Below, in pieces: positions 16,828 through 24,030 of a stretch of 43,271 nt of DNA. This stretch comes from Thermaceae bacterium (GTDB taxonomy: Bacteria > Deinococcota > Deinococci > Deinococcales > Marinithermaceae): contig JALSRQ010000113.1 of NCBI GenBank assembly GCA_026984675.1, positions 1 to 43,271 on the forward strand, given 5' to 3'. The notes below the pieces were generated by a model, which saw only the letters and a program-made list of their open reading frames with translations, ran no database searches and was not told where the DNA came from. Each line of letters begins with the position of its first letter. Within the stretch, counting starts at the first letter, position 1. A program made the position numbers and the translations under genes.

Positions 16828-18530
16828 GGGAGTTGGTCGGCCGCTACGTCGAGCTCAAGCCGGCGGGGCGCGGTCGCTACAAGGGGCTCTGCCCCTTCCA
16901 CCAGGAGAAGACCCCCTCCTTCTACGTCGACGAGGAGAAGGGGCTCTTCTACTGCTTCGGCTGCAAGGCCGGGGGCGACGCCTTTAGCTTTCTGGAGCGG
17001 ATCGAGGGGCTTTCCTTCGCCGAGGCCTTGGAGCGGCTGGCGGCCGAGACCGGGGTCGAGCTCCCCCGCCGCCCCCAGGAGAAAAGGCCCCCCGACCTCT
17101 ACCAGATCAACGCCCTGGCCCTGCGGTTCTTCCGCAGCCAGATGGGGGAAAAGGCCCGCGCCTACCTCGAGGCCCGGGGGATCCCCGCCCACTACGCCGA
17201 GGCCTTCCAGCTCGGCTACGCCCCCCCGGGGTGGGACCGGCTCACCCAGCACCTGGCCCGCGAGGGGGTGGAGCTCGGGCGGGCGGTGGCCGCCGGGGTC
17301 CTGGCCGAGAAGGACGGCCGGGTCTACGACCGCTTCCGCGACCGGCTGATCGTCCCGATCCTCGACCCCAGCGGGCGGGTGGTGGCCTTCTCGGGCCGGA
17401 CCCTCGACCCCGAGGGTCGGCCCAAGTACCTGAACAGCCCGGAGTCCCCGATCTTCAGAAAGCGCGAGCTCCTCTTCGGCCTGCCACAAGCCCGGGAGGC
17501 GATCCGGGAACGCAAGCGGGCGATCGTGGTCGAGGGGCTCTTCGACGTGATCGCCCTCCACCTCCTGGGCTGGAAGGAGACGGTGGCGGTGCTGGGCTCG
17601 GCCTTCACCCCCGAGCAGGCGCTGCTCTTGAAGCGGCTCGGGGTGGTCGACCTCTACCTCGCCTTCGACGCTGACGAGGCCGGCCGGAAGGCGACCCTGG
17701 CCGGGCTCGACCTCGCGATCGTCCGCGCCTTCCGGGTCTACGCCGCCCGGCTCCCCGAGGGCACCGACCCCGGCGACCTGGTTCACCTCGAGGACGGCCG
17801 CGAGGTCTTCGCCCGGGCGCTGGAGACCGCCCTGCCCGAGGTCCTGTTCCGCTTCGAGGAGGCCGCCCGGGGCCAGGACACCGACCGGCCGGAGGGCAAG
17901 CGGGCGGTGCTGGAGGCCCTGTTGCCCCGCCTGGTCGAGGCCGAGCCCTTCGACCCGGTGGCCGAGAGCCTGAAGGCGCTGATCCTCGACCGGCTGGGGC
18001 TCAGACCGGAGGCCCTCGAGGAGCTGATCCAGCGGCGGAGGAAGAAGCGCCGCCGGCCCCTGACCACCGCCGAGGTCGCCGGGGCCGGCCGCGCCCCCGA
18101 CCGGGTGCTCCTTTTAGAGCTCGACATCGTGGCCCTCCTGCTCGCGCTGCCGGTCGAGCAACTCCGCCGCTGGGCCGGCCACGTCGAGGACCACACCTGG
18201 CCCCCGGAAGGAGCGTTTTTGGCTGAGTTCTTCCGGATCGCCCGGGAGGAGGGCTACGACCCCCGGCGAATCCAGCGCCGCCTCACCGAGCGCGAGGAGG
18301 GGGCGGTGCTCTTCGAGCGGTTGATGCTGGCCAGCCCCCCGCCCCCGGCCGAGCTCGAGCGCACCCTGGCCATGGCGATGGCCCGGCTCCGCGAGGGCTA
18401 CTACCGGCGCCGGCTGGAAAAGCTCAAGGCCGAGCTGGAAAAGGGGGCCGACCCCGAGCTCCTGAAGGAGATCCAGGCCCTGCAGGAGGCGATCGAGGCC
18501 GAGCGGCGGCTCTACCGCAGCCAGCTCTAG
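16788..18530 (+). CDS. dnaG: DNA primase
   Basis: DnaG makes RNA primers for replication and docks on DnaB. The 580-aa protein has the CHC2 zinc-binding domain (C35, H38, C56, C59 in CPFH...YCFGC), the catalytic core with FRDRLIVPILDPSGRVVAFSGR and KYLNSPESPIF, the Toprim motifs VVEGLFDVIAL (Glu) and LAFDADEAGRKA (DxD), and an alpha-helical C-terminal region (about 430-580) for helicase interaction. The ATG at 16788 starts MDPREEIRSRVSLRELVGRYV, as in homologues. It lies 40 bases inside the cyclase-like gene, so the two are probably co-translated. The TAG stop shares CTAG with the stop of queA. Confidence 0.96.
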   Translation: MDPREEIRSRVSLRELVGRYVELKPAGRGRYKGLCPFHQEKTPSFYVDEEKGLFYCFGCKAGGDAFSFLERIEGLSFAEALERLAAETGVELPRRPQEKRPPDLYQINALALRFFRSQMGEKARAYLEARGIPAHYAEAFQLGYAPPGWDRLTQHLAREGVELGRAVAAGVLAEKDGRVYDRFRDRLIVPILDPSGRVVAFSGRTLDPEGRPKYLNSPESPIFRKRELLFGLPQAREAIRERKRAIVVEGLFDVIALHLLGWKETVAVLGSAFTPEQALLLKRLGVVDLYLAFDADEAGRKATLAGLDLAIVRAFRVYAARLPEGTDPGDLVHLEDGREVFARALETALPEVLFRFEEAARGQDTDRPEGKRAVLEALLPRLVEAEPFDPVAESLKALILDRLGLRPEALEELIQRRRKKRRRPLTTAEVAGAGRAPDRVLLLELDIVALLLALPVEQLRRWAGHVEDHTWPPEGAFLAEFFRIAREEGYDPRRIQRRLTEREEGAVLFERLMLASPPPPAELERTLAMAMARLREGYYRRRLEKLKAELEKGADPELLKEIQALQEAIEAERRLYRSQL

Positions 18531-19537
18531 TCGATCCACATCGCGTCGCCGAGCGAGTAGAAGCGGTAGCCGCTGGCCAGGGCCCGGCGGTAGGCGTCCA
18601 TGGTGCGGCGGTACCCGGCGAAGGCGGCCACCAAAAGGAGCAGGGTCGAGCGGGGCAGGTGGAAGTTGGTGAGGAGCGCCCCCACCACCCGAAAGCGGTA
18701 ACCCGGCCGGATGAAGAGCCGGGTCGCCCCGGGTCCGGCCGCCACCGCGCCGCCCCGGTAGGCCGACTCCAGGGCCCGGACCACCGTGGTCCCCACCGCC
18801 ACCACCCGACGCCCCTCGGCGAGGGCGGCGCTCACCGCCTCGGCGGTGGCCTCGGGGATGCAAAAGACCTCCTCGTGCATCCGGTGGGTCTCGATCGGAC
18901 CCCGGATCGGGCGGAAGGTGCCCGGCCCCACGTGGAGCGAGAGGAACCGCACCGCCGCCCCCGCCGCCTCCACCCGCTCAAGGAGCTCCGGGGTGAAGTG
19001 GAGGCCGGCGGTGGGCGCCGCCACCGAGCCGGGGACCTTCGCGAAGATCGTCTGGTAGCGCTCAAAGGGCACCTGGGAGCGGATATAGGGCGGGAGCGGC
19101 GCCCTCCCCGCGCGCGCCATCAACCGCCAGGGATCGGCAAAAAACCGCAGGCGGCGGAGCCCCTCCTCGGCGAGCCCCACGACCTCGGCCTCCCCCTCGG
19201 AGAAGACCAGCCGGGTTCCCGGCGGCGCCTTCCGGGCCGGGCGCAGGAGCGCGAGCCAGACCGAGGGCGCCTCCTCCCGCACCAGAAGCACCTCGATCCG
19301 CGCCCCGGTGGCCTTTCGGGCGAGGAGCCGCGCCGGAATGACCCGGCTTCGGTTCAAGACCAGCACGTCCCCCGGCCGCAGGTAGTCGGGCAGGTCGCGC
19401 ACCCGGCGGTGCTCGGGAGGGCGGCCGTCGCGGTGGACCGCCAGCATCCGGGCGGCGTCGCGGGGCTCGACCCCCTCCTGGGCGATCCGGTCCTCGGGAA
19501 GGGGGTAGTCGAAGTCCTCCAGGCGGTCGCCGGCCAC
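18527..19537 (-). CDS. queA: S-adenosylmethionine:tRNA ribosyltransferase-isomerase QueA
   Basis: QueA transfers and isomerises the ribosyl moiety of SAM onto preQ1 in tRNA to form epoxyqueuosine. The 336-aa protein has the usual length and family blocks: DFDYPLPEDRIAQ near the start, DVLVLNRSRVIPARL, GDAEVV-like and FADPWRLM segments, LPPYI and RYQTIFAKVPGSVAAPTAGLHFT, FLSLHVGPGTFRPIR and the C-terminal LTNFHLPRSTLLLLVAAFAG and YRFYSLGDAMWI. GTG is taken as start because the family begins just before DYPLPE, and TACAAT lies 6 bases upstream. It is monocistronic and convergent with dnaG. Confidence 0.96.
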   Translation of the reverse strand: MAGDRLEDFDYPLPEDRIAQEGVEPRDAARMLAVHRDGRPPEHRRVRDLPDYLRPGDVLVLNRSRVIPARLLARKATGARIEVLLVREEAPSVWLALLRPARKAPPGTRLVFSEGEAEVVGLAEEGLRRLRFFADPWRLMARAGRAPLPPYIRSQVPFERYQTIFAKVPGSVAAPTAGLHFTPELLERVEAAGAAVRFLSLHVGPGTFRPIRGPIETHRMHEEVFCIPEATAEAVSAALAEGRRVVAVGTTVVRALESAYRGGAVAAGPGATRLFIRPGYRFRVVGALLTNFHLPRSTLLLLVAAFAGYRRTMDAYRRALASGYRFYSLGDAMWID

Positions 19538-19543
19538 GCCGCC

Positions 19544-19549
19544 ATTGTA
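19544..19549 (-). promoter_or_regulatory. -10 hexamer TACAAT, leaderless promoter for queA
   Basis: TACAAT lies 6 bases before the queA GTG on the minus strand and supports the GTG start choice. I saw no preQ1-type riboswitch in the short gap to the tRNA terminator. Confidence 0.5.
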
Positions 19550-19626
19550 GGGGGCCCGGGGAAAGCCGCGGCGGTCCGGCCGGGCCCGCGCCGGGGATCC
19601 CGATGGGGGTCCATGGGGTCGGGGAC

Positions 19627-19657
19627 AAAAAACAGGCGGGGAGAAACCCCCGTCCTG
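19627..19657 (-). terminator. Terminator of the tRNA array
   Basis: On the minus strand a stem (CAGG-A-CGGGGG with CTCCCCG-CCTG, one bulged A, TTTC loop) is followed by six T. It begins two bases after the tRNA-Arg CCA. Confidence 0.85.
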
Positions 19658-19658
19658 G

Positions 19659-19734
19659 TGGCGCGCCCGGGAGGATTCGAACCCCCGACCTACCGCTTAG
19701 AAGGCGGCTGCTCTATCCGCTGAGCTACGGGCGC
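19659..19734 (-). tRNA. tRNA-Arg (anticodon TCT)
   Basis: A cloverleaf folds on the minus strand: acceptor GCGCCCG/CGGGCGC, D-arm with TAGCTCAGCGGATAGAGCA, anticodon loop CTTCTAA (TCT, reading AGA/AGG), T-arm GGGGG-TTCGAAT-CCTCC, discriminator G and encoded CCA. It is last in a three-tRNA transcript. Confidence 0.96.
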
Positions 19735-19739
19735 ACGGC

Positions 19740-19815
19740 TGGAGCGGGAGACGGGACTCGAACCCGCGACCCTCGGCTTGGAAGGCCGATGCTCTACCAA
19801 CTGAGCTACTCCCGC
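19740..19815 (-). tRNA. tRNA-Gly (anticodon TCC)
   Basis: A cloverleaf is seen on the minus strand: acceptor GCGGGAG/CTCCCGC, D-arm TAGCTCAGTTGGTAGAGCA, anticodon loop CTTCCAA (TCC, reading GGA/GGG), T-loop TTCGAGT, discriminator T and encoded CCA. Five bases separate it from tRNA-Arg. Confidence 0.96.
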
Positions 19816-19816
19816 G

Positions 19817-19893
19817 TGGTCGGGGCGGCAGGATTTGAACCTGCGACATCCTGCCCCCAAAGCAGGCGCGCTGCCGGACTGCGCTACGCCCCG
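19817..19893 (-). tRNA. tRNA-Pro (anticodon TGG)
   Basis: A cloverleaf is seen on the minus strand: acceptor CGGGGCG/CGCCCCG, anticodon stem CCTGC/GCAGG with loop TTTGGGG (TGG), T-loop TTCAAAT, discriminator A and encoded CCA. It is first in the array, one base from tRNA-Gly, so processing must be tight. Confidence 0.96.
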
Positions 19894-19924
19894 ATGGGGC
19901 GGGAAGCCGGGGCTCCCCAGGCCC

Positions 19925-19953
19925 AAGGTAGCACGGGGCGAAAACCCGGTCAA
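19925..19953 (-). promoter_or_regulatory. Promoter of the tRNA Pro-Gly-Arg array
   Basis: On the minus strand TTGACC (19948-19953), a 17-base spacer and TACCTT (19925-19930) form a sigma-70-type promoter with a good -35. The -35 starts 4 bases after the livF stop, and the 5' end of tRNA-Pro is about 31 bases downstream of the -10. Confidence 0.75.
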
Positions 19954-19957
19954 CGCG

Positions 19958-20791
19958 CTACATGAAGCGCTTGCGGCGGCGGTAGGCCTTGACCTCGCGG
20001 AACGACTTGCGCCCCCCGCCCTTGGCCACCCCGAGGTAGAACTCGCTGACGTCGGGGTTTTGGGCCAGGTAGTCGGCGCTGCCCTCCAGCACGATCCGGC
20101 CCTGCTCCATGATGTAGCCGTAGTGGGCGGCCTCGAGGGCCACCGCGGCGTTCTGCTCGACGACCAGCACGCTGACCCCCTCCTCGGCGTTGATGCGCTC
20201 GACGATGGCGAAGATCTCCCGCACCAAGAGGGGGGCAAGGCCCAGCGAGGGCTCGTCGAGCAGCAACAGGCGGGGCCGGGCCATCAGGGCCCGCCCGATC
20301 GCCAGCATCTGCTGCTCGCCGCCGGAGGTGTAGCCGGCAAGCTTGTTCCTGAGCTCGCCGAGGCGGGGGAAGTAGCGGTAGATCCGCTCGATCTCCTCCC
20401 GGGCGTGGCGCCCCCGGTGGATGTAGAGGCCGACCCGGAGGTTCTCCTCCACCGTGAGGTGCTTGAAGACGTGCCGCCCCTCGGGCACCTGCACGATCCC
20501 CAGGCGGACGATCTCCTCGGGGCCGCGGTTTTCCAGCCGCCGCCCCTCGTAGGTGATGCGGCCGTCGGTAACCCGGCCGTACTCGGGCTTTAAAAGCCCC
20601 GAGATCGCCCGCAGGGTGGTGGTCTTCCCCGCCCCGTTGGGACCGAGGAGGGCGGTGATCCGGCCCTTTGGGACCCGTAGGGAGACCCCCCTCAGGACCT
20701 GGATCACGTCGTGGTAGACGACCTCGATGTTGTTGACCTCGAGGATCGCCTCCCCGAGGTCCTCGGGCCGGGTGGGGCGCTCGCCTGCCAT
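19958..20791 (-). CDS. livF: ABC transporter ATPase LivF
   Basis: This 277-aa protein is the second ATPase of a branched-chain-amino-acid-type (HAAT) importer. It shows Walker A GPNGAGKT, QVPEGRHVFKHLTVEENLRVG (typical of LivF), signature TSGGEQQMLAIGRAL and Walker B LLLLDEPSLGLAP. It carries an N-terminal extension of about 15 residues before ILEVNNIEVVY and a basic C-terminal tail (SFREVKAYRRRKRFM) beyond the usual LivF end. GGAGG lies 4 bases before the ATG. It is the last gene of the livG-ligase-livH-livM-livK-livF operon, separated from livK by a perfect hairpin. Confidence 0.95.
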   Translation of the reverse strand: MAGERPTRPEDLGEAILEVNNIEVVYHDVIQVLRGVSLRVPKGRITALLGPNGAGKTTTLRAISGLLKPEYGRVTDGRITYEGRRLENRGPEEIVRLGIVQVPEGRHVFKHLTVEENLRVGLYIHRGRHAREEIERIYRYFPRLGELRNKLAGYTSGGEQQMLAIGRALMARPRLLLLDEPSLGLAPLLVREIFAIVERINAEEGVSVLVVEQNAAVALEAAHYGYIMEQGRIVLEGSADYLAQNPDVSEFYLGVAKGGGRKSFREVKAYRRRKRFM

Positions 20792-20810
20792 GCTTCCTCC
20801 CCAAGGGGTC

Positions 20811-20835
20811 GGGGCGCGGGGAGTCCCCGCGCCCC
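20811..20835 (-). other. Intercistronic hairpin between livK and livF
   Basis: A perfect 11-bp stem with a 3-base loop (GGGGCGCGGGG at 20811-20821, CCCCGCGCCCC at 20825-20835) without a T-run follows livK. Such elements often protect the 3' end of the abundant binding-protein message and lower expression downstream. The role here is inferred. Confidence 0.6.
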
Positions 20836-20844
20836 CTCGGGCCC

Positions 20845-22017
20845 CTACTTGCCGTAGTGGACCTTCCGGAAGAGCTTCGACTGGAACGGCTTGGTGATCG
20901 GGACGAACCGCCCGCCCCGGGCCTGGAGCACCCGCAGCTTGTCCACCCCCACGTGGTCCTCCTTGGAGTAGGTCACCGGACCCACCGCCAGGCCGGGATC
21001 GAAGTCGAGCCCGAGCATCTGCTGGTAGACCGCCGCCCGCCCGGGGTCGCCGGTCACCGGCTTGCCGGCGGCGTGGGCCCGCTTGATCGCCTCGATGGCG
21101 ATCGCCGCCGCCAGCATCCCCGAGGGGTAGTGGACGCTCTCCAGGGTGTCGGCGGGGCGCTTAAAGCGCTTGCCGAGCTTCCGCACGAAGGCGGCCGCCG
21201 GCACGTCCTCGTCGGGCATGTAGTAGGAGGTCACCCAGATAAAGCCCTCGGCGGCGTCGCCGGCCAGACGGAGAAGGTCGGGGCCGCCGGCGTAGTGGGC
21301 CCCGGCGTGCTTGATGGTAAGCCCCAGCCGCTTCGCGTCCTTGACCATGGTGGCCACCGGCCCGGCCACGTTCTGGTAGACGATGTACTCCACCCCCTCG
21401 TTGGCAAAGCGCTTCAGGGTGGCGGTGTAGTCGAGCCCCTTGGTCATCTCCTGGACCTCGACGATCTGGATGCCGAGCTGGGCGGCGGCCTTCTTGGCGT
21501 CGGGCACCGGCGCCCGGCCGAACGGCGAGGGGTGCACCGCCAGGGCCACCTTGGCCCCCGGCTCCTGCTTGGCGATGTACTCCAGGAGCGCGATCACCTG
21601 CTCGGAGTAGGAAGCGATGGGGAGGAAGAGGTAGTCGCTGTTGGGGGGGTCGATGTTGCCGATGTGGTAGGAGGCCGGGATGAAGGTCATCCCCACCTCC
21701 TGGATCAGGGGCTTGAGCTGGAGGGTGCCGCCGGTGGAGTAGCCGAGGAAGGCGGGGTCGCCGCGCTCCAGGGCCTGTTCGAAGTTCCGCTGGGTGTTGG
21801 CGTTGTTGTACTGGTCGTCGCGGGTCTCGCAGACGATCCGAAGCCCCCCGGTGAGGCCCTCCTGGTTGGCGTACTTGCAGTAGTCCTCGATCCCCTGGGC
21901 GTAGTACTTCCCGGCGTCGGAGGTCGGGCCGGTGATCGCCCCCGACCACATCAGGTGAACCTCCTGCGCCAGCGCCATTCCGAACAGCAGGGCCAATAAC
22001 GTCGCGATCCTTCTCAT
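20845..22017 (-). CDS. livK: Branched-chain-amino-acid-type periplasmic substrate-binding protein (LivK-like)
   Basis: This 390-aa exported type I periplasmic binding protein captures the substrate for the LivHM permease. It has a signal peptide (MRRIATLLALLFGMALA), then VHLMWSGAITGPTSDAGKYYAQGIEDYCKYAN as in amino-acid/amide HAAT receptors, and RNFEQALERGDPAFLGYSTGGTLQLKP. The ATG at 22017 is chosen because the signal peptide begins there; an in-frame GTG four codons up overlaps the Shine-Dalgarno GGAGGTGA. The ligand is not certain. The operon also encodes an acyl-CoA ligase, so a carboxylic acid is as likely as an amino acid. A terminator-like hairpin precedes it and a second hairpin follows it. 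Confidence 0.9.
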   Translation of the reverse strand: MRRIATLLALLFGMALAQEVHLMWSGAITGPTSDAGKYYAQGIEDYCKYANQEGLTGGLRIVCETRDDQYNNANTQRNFEQALERGDPAFLGYSTGGTLQLKPLIQEVGMTFIPASYHIGNIDPPNSDYLFLPIASYSEQVIALLEYIAKQEPGAKVALAVHPSPFGRAPVPDAKKAAAQLGIQIVEVQEMTKGLDYTATLKRFANEGVEYIVYQNVAGPVATMVKDAKRLGLTIKHAGAHYAGGPDLLRLAGDAAEGFIWVTSYYMPDEDVPAAAFVRKLGKRFKRPADTLESVHYPSGMLAAAIAIEAIKRAHAAGKPVTGDPGRAAVYQQMLGLDFDPGLAVGPVTYSKEDHVGVDKLRVLQARGGRFVPITKPFQSKLFRKVHYGK

Positions 22018-22037
22018 CCGATCCTTCACCTCCCCGC

Positions 22038-22059
22038 AAAAAGGCCTTCCCGGCCTTTT
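22038..22059 (-). terminator. Terminator-like hairpin between livM and livK
   Basis: Immediately after the livM stop, the minus strand forms AAAAGGCC/GGCCTTTT with a 5-base GGGAA loop and a five-T tail. It could partly terminate, or act as a processing or stability element inside the operon. No separate livK promoter is evident in the 45-base gap. Confidence 0.5.
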
Positions 22060-22062
22060 CGC

Positions 22063-23127
22063 CTAGTACCGAAACGGCCAGTTCTTGAAGTAGTTCCGAA
22101 CCAGCCGCCACCAGTTGGCCAGCCCCCGGGGCTCGAACACCAAGAAGAGCACGATCACCAGGCCAAAGGTCAGGGGCCGCATCGCCGAGGCGATGTCCAC
22201 CCCGGCGTAGCTGAGGCCGAGCGACTTCAGCCAGTTGGCGAAGTCCTCCATGTTGAGGTCGAGGAGCACCAGGAAGGCGGGCCCGAGGAAACTGCCGGGG
22301 AGCGACCCCAACCCGCCGACGATCGCCATCGCCAGGAACTTGATCGAGACCGGCAGCATGTAGTCCTCGATCACCACCGCCCGGGAAAAGTAGGCGTAGA
22401 GCCCGCCGGCCACCCCGGCGTAGAACGCCCCCAGGGCGAAGGCGAAGATCTTGGTGAGGCCGGGGTGCATCCCCATCGCGTCGGCGGCCCGGTCGTTGTC
22501 GCGCACCGCCACCAGGGCCCGCCCGAAGCGGGTGCGGAGCAGGTTCCGAAACGCGAAGGCGAGGAGCACGAGCAGGGCCAGGGCCACGAAGTACCAGAAG
22601 TAGTAGTGGTTTTTGTACCCCACCCGGTAGCCCAGGAAGACCACCCGGGGCATGGGGATCGCCCCACCCTGCTTGAGGAGCGGGGCGTGCCCGACGATCC
22701 ACTCGAAGATCACCTGAAAGGCCAGGGTGGCGATCGCCAGGTAGAGGTGCTTGATCCGAAGCGAGGGGATCCCCACGATCGCTCCCGCCGCCGCCGCCGC
22801 CAGCCCCCCGAGGGGGATGGTGAGCCAGAAGGGAAGCCCCGGGGCCAGCAGGGCGGCGGTGTAGGCCCCTACCCCCACGAAGGCCGCCTGCCCGATGTTG
22901 ATGAGTCCGGCGTAGCCGGTGATGATGTTGAGACCGAGCACCGCCAGGGCGTAGATCAGGATCAGGTCGACGACGAACATCTGGGGGCGGGAGAGGAAGA
23001 AAGGGAGCCCTACGAGCAGGGCCAGGAGGCCGACCAGGGAGAGCTCCTCGAGGTAGGTCGCGAAGATCGTGCTGTCCTGTCGGTAGCTGGTCTTGTAGTT
23101 GCCGGTTTCCGCCCAGGGGTTCCGCAT
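22063..23127 (-). CDS. livM: ABC transporter permease LivM
   Basis: The 354-aa inner-membrane permease has the LivM signature GLNIITGYAGLINIGQAAFVGVGAYTAALL, about nine to ten hydrophobic segments, the cytoplasmic coupling helix RTRFGRALVAVRDNDRAADAMG, and the C-terminal GGLGSLPGSFLGP and EPRGL. It has an N-terminal polar extension of about 30 residues (MRNPWAETGNYKTSYRQ) before the first membrane span. GGGAGG precedes the ATG, and 9 bases separate it from livH. Confidence 0.95.
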   Translation of the reverse strand: MRNPWAETGNYKTSYRQDSTIFATYLEELSLVGLLALLVGLPFFLSRPQMFVVDLILIYALAVLGLNIITGYAGLINIGQAAFVGVGAYTAALLAPGLPFWLTIPLGGLAAAAAGAIVGIPSLRIKHLYLAIATLAFQVIFEWIVGHAPLLKQGGAIPMPRVVFLGYRVGYKNHYYFWYFVALALLVLLAFAFRNLLRTRFGRALVAVRDNDRAADAMGMHPGLTKIFAFALGAFYAGVAGGLYAYFSRAVVIEDYMLPVSIKFLAMAIVGGLGSLPGSFLGPAFLVLLDLNMEDFANWLKSLGLSYAGVDIASAMRPLTFGLVIVLFLVFEPRGLANWWRLVRNYFKNWPFRY

Positions 23128-23136
23128 GCCGCCTCC

Positions 23137-24030
23137 CTAAACCCGCTCGATCTCCTCGGTCCCGAAGAGGCCGTGGGGCTTGAACCAGAGCACCAGCAAG
23201 AGCACCAGGAAGGGGAAGACCTCCCCGGTCCCGCCCCCCGGGATCAGGGGGTCGAGGTAGCCGGTGGCCAGGTTCTCCAGCACCCCGATGATCACCCCGC
23301 CGACCACCGCCCCGGGAATCGAGTCGAGCCCGCCGAGGATCACCACCGGGAAGACCTTGAGGCCGATGGCCACCAGGCCCTGGAGGTTGATCCCCGAGAT
23401 CGTCCCCACGATGAACCCGGCCGCCGCCGCGGTGATCCCGGCCGCCGCCCAGGCCAGGGCGAAGACGTGCTCGACGCTCACCCCCAGGCTCATCGCCGCC
23501 ATCTGATCGTCGGCCACCGCCCGCATCGCCGCCCCCAGGGTGGAGCGCTGGAAGAACCACCCGAAGGCCAGCAGGAAGACCAGGGTGAGGACCACCGCGA
23601 GCACCTGGGGGTAGCTGACCGAGACCCCGAGGAAGGCGATCCCCCCTTCGGGGAGGAAGCGGGGCAGGCTGAAGTTCCCCCCGCCCAGGGGGGTCAGGTG
23701 GACCAGCCCGTCGATCAGCGAGGCGAGGCCGATGGTCACCATGATCACGCTGATGATCGGCTGGCCCACCAGCGGCCTCAAAAAGAGTTTCTCGACCAGG
23801 AAGCCGAGCCCGGCGGTGAGCGCCAGCGCCGCCGCCAGCGCGAGCCCGACGTTCGCCCCCAGGTAGACCACCAGGGCGTAGACCAAAAACGCCCCCACCG
23901 CGATGAACTGCCCGTGGGCGAAGTTGATCACCCGGCTCGACTTGTAGATGAGCACGAAGCCGAGGGCCGCCAGGGCGTAGATCGAGCCCACCACCAGTCC
24001 CGAGACCAGGAGCTGCAAGAGGTAGCTCAT
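23137..24030 (-). CDS. livH: ABC transporter permease LivH
   Basis: This 297-aa inner-membrane permease is the partner of LivM. Typical features are GLVVGSIYALAALGFVLIYKSSRVINFAHGQ at the N-terminus, the coupling helix GAAMRAVADDQMAAMSLGV, and VILGGLDSIPGAVVGGVIIGVLEN near the end. The ATG overlaps the stop of the acyl-CoA ligase (ATGA) with GGAGG 4 bases upstream, showing translational coupling of ligase and permease. Confidence 0.95.
   Translation of the reverse strand: MSYLLQLLVSGLVVGSIYALAALGFVLIYKSSRVINFAHGQFIAVGAFLVYALVVYLGANVGLALAAALALTAGLGFLVEKLFLRPLVGQPIISVIMVTIGLASLIDGLVHLTPLGGGNFSLPRFLPEGGIAFLGVSVSYPQVLAVVLTLVFLLAFGWFFQRSTLGAAMRAVADDQMAAMSLGVSVEHVFALAWAAAGITAAAAGFIVGTISGINLQGLVAIGLKVFPVVILGGLDSIPGAVVGGVIIGVLENLATGYLDPLIPGGGTGEVFPFLVLLLVLWFKPHGLFGTEEIERV

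Noticed and set aside
22018-22029. GTG start for livK four codons upstream of the ATG
   Set aside because: The GTG lies within the GGAGGTGA ribosome site and would spoil the signal peptide start.
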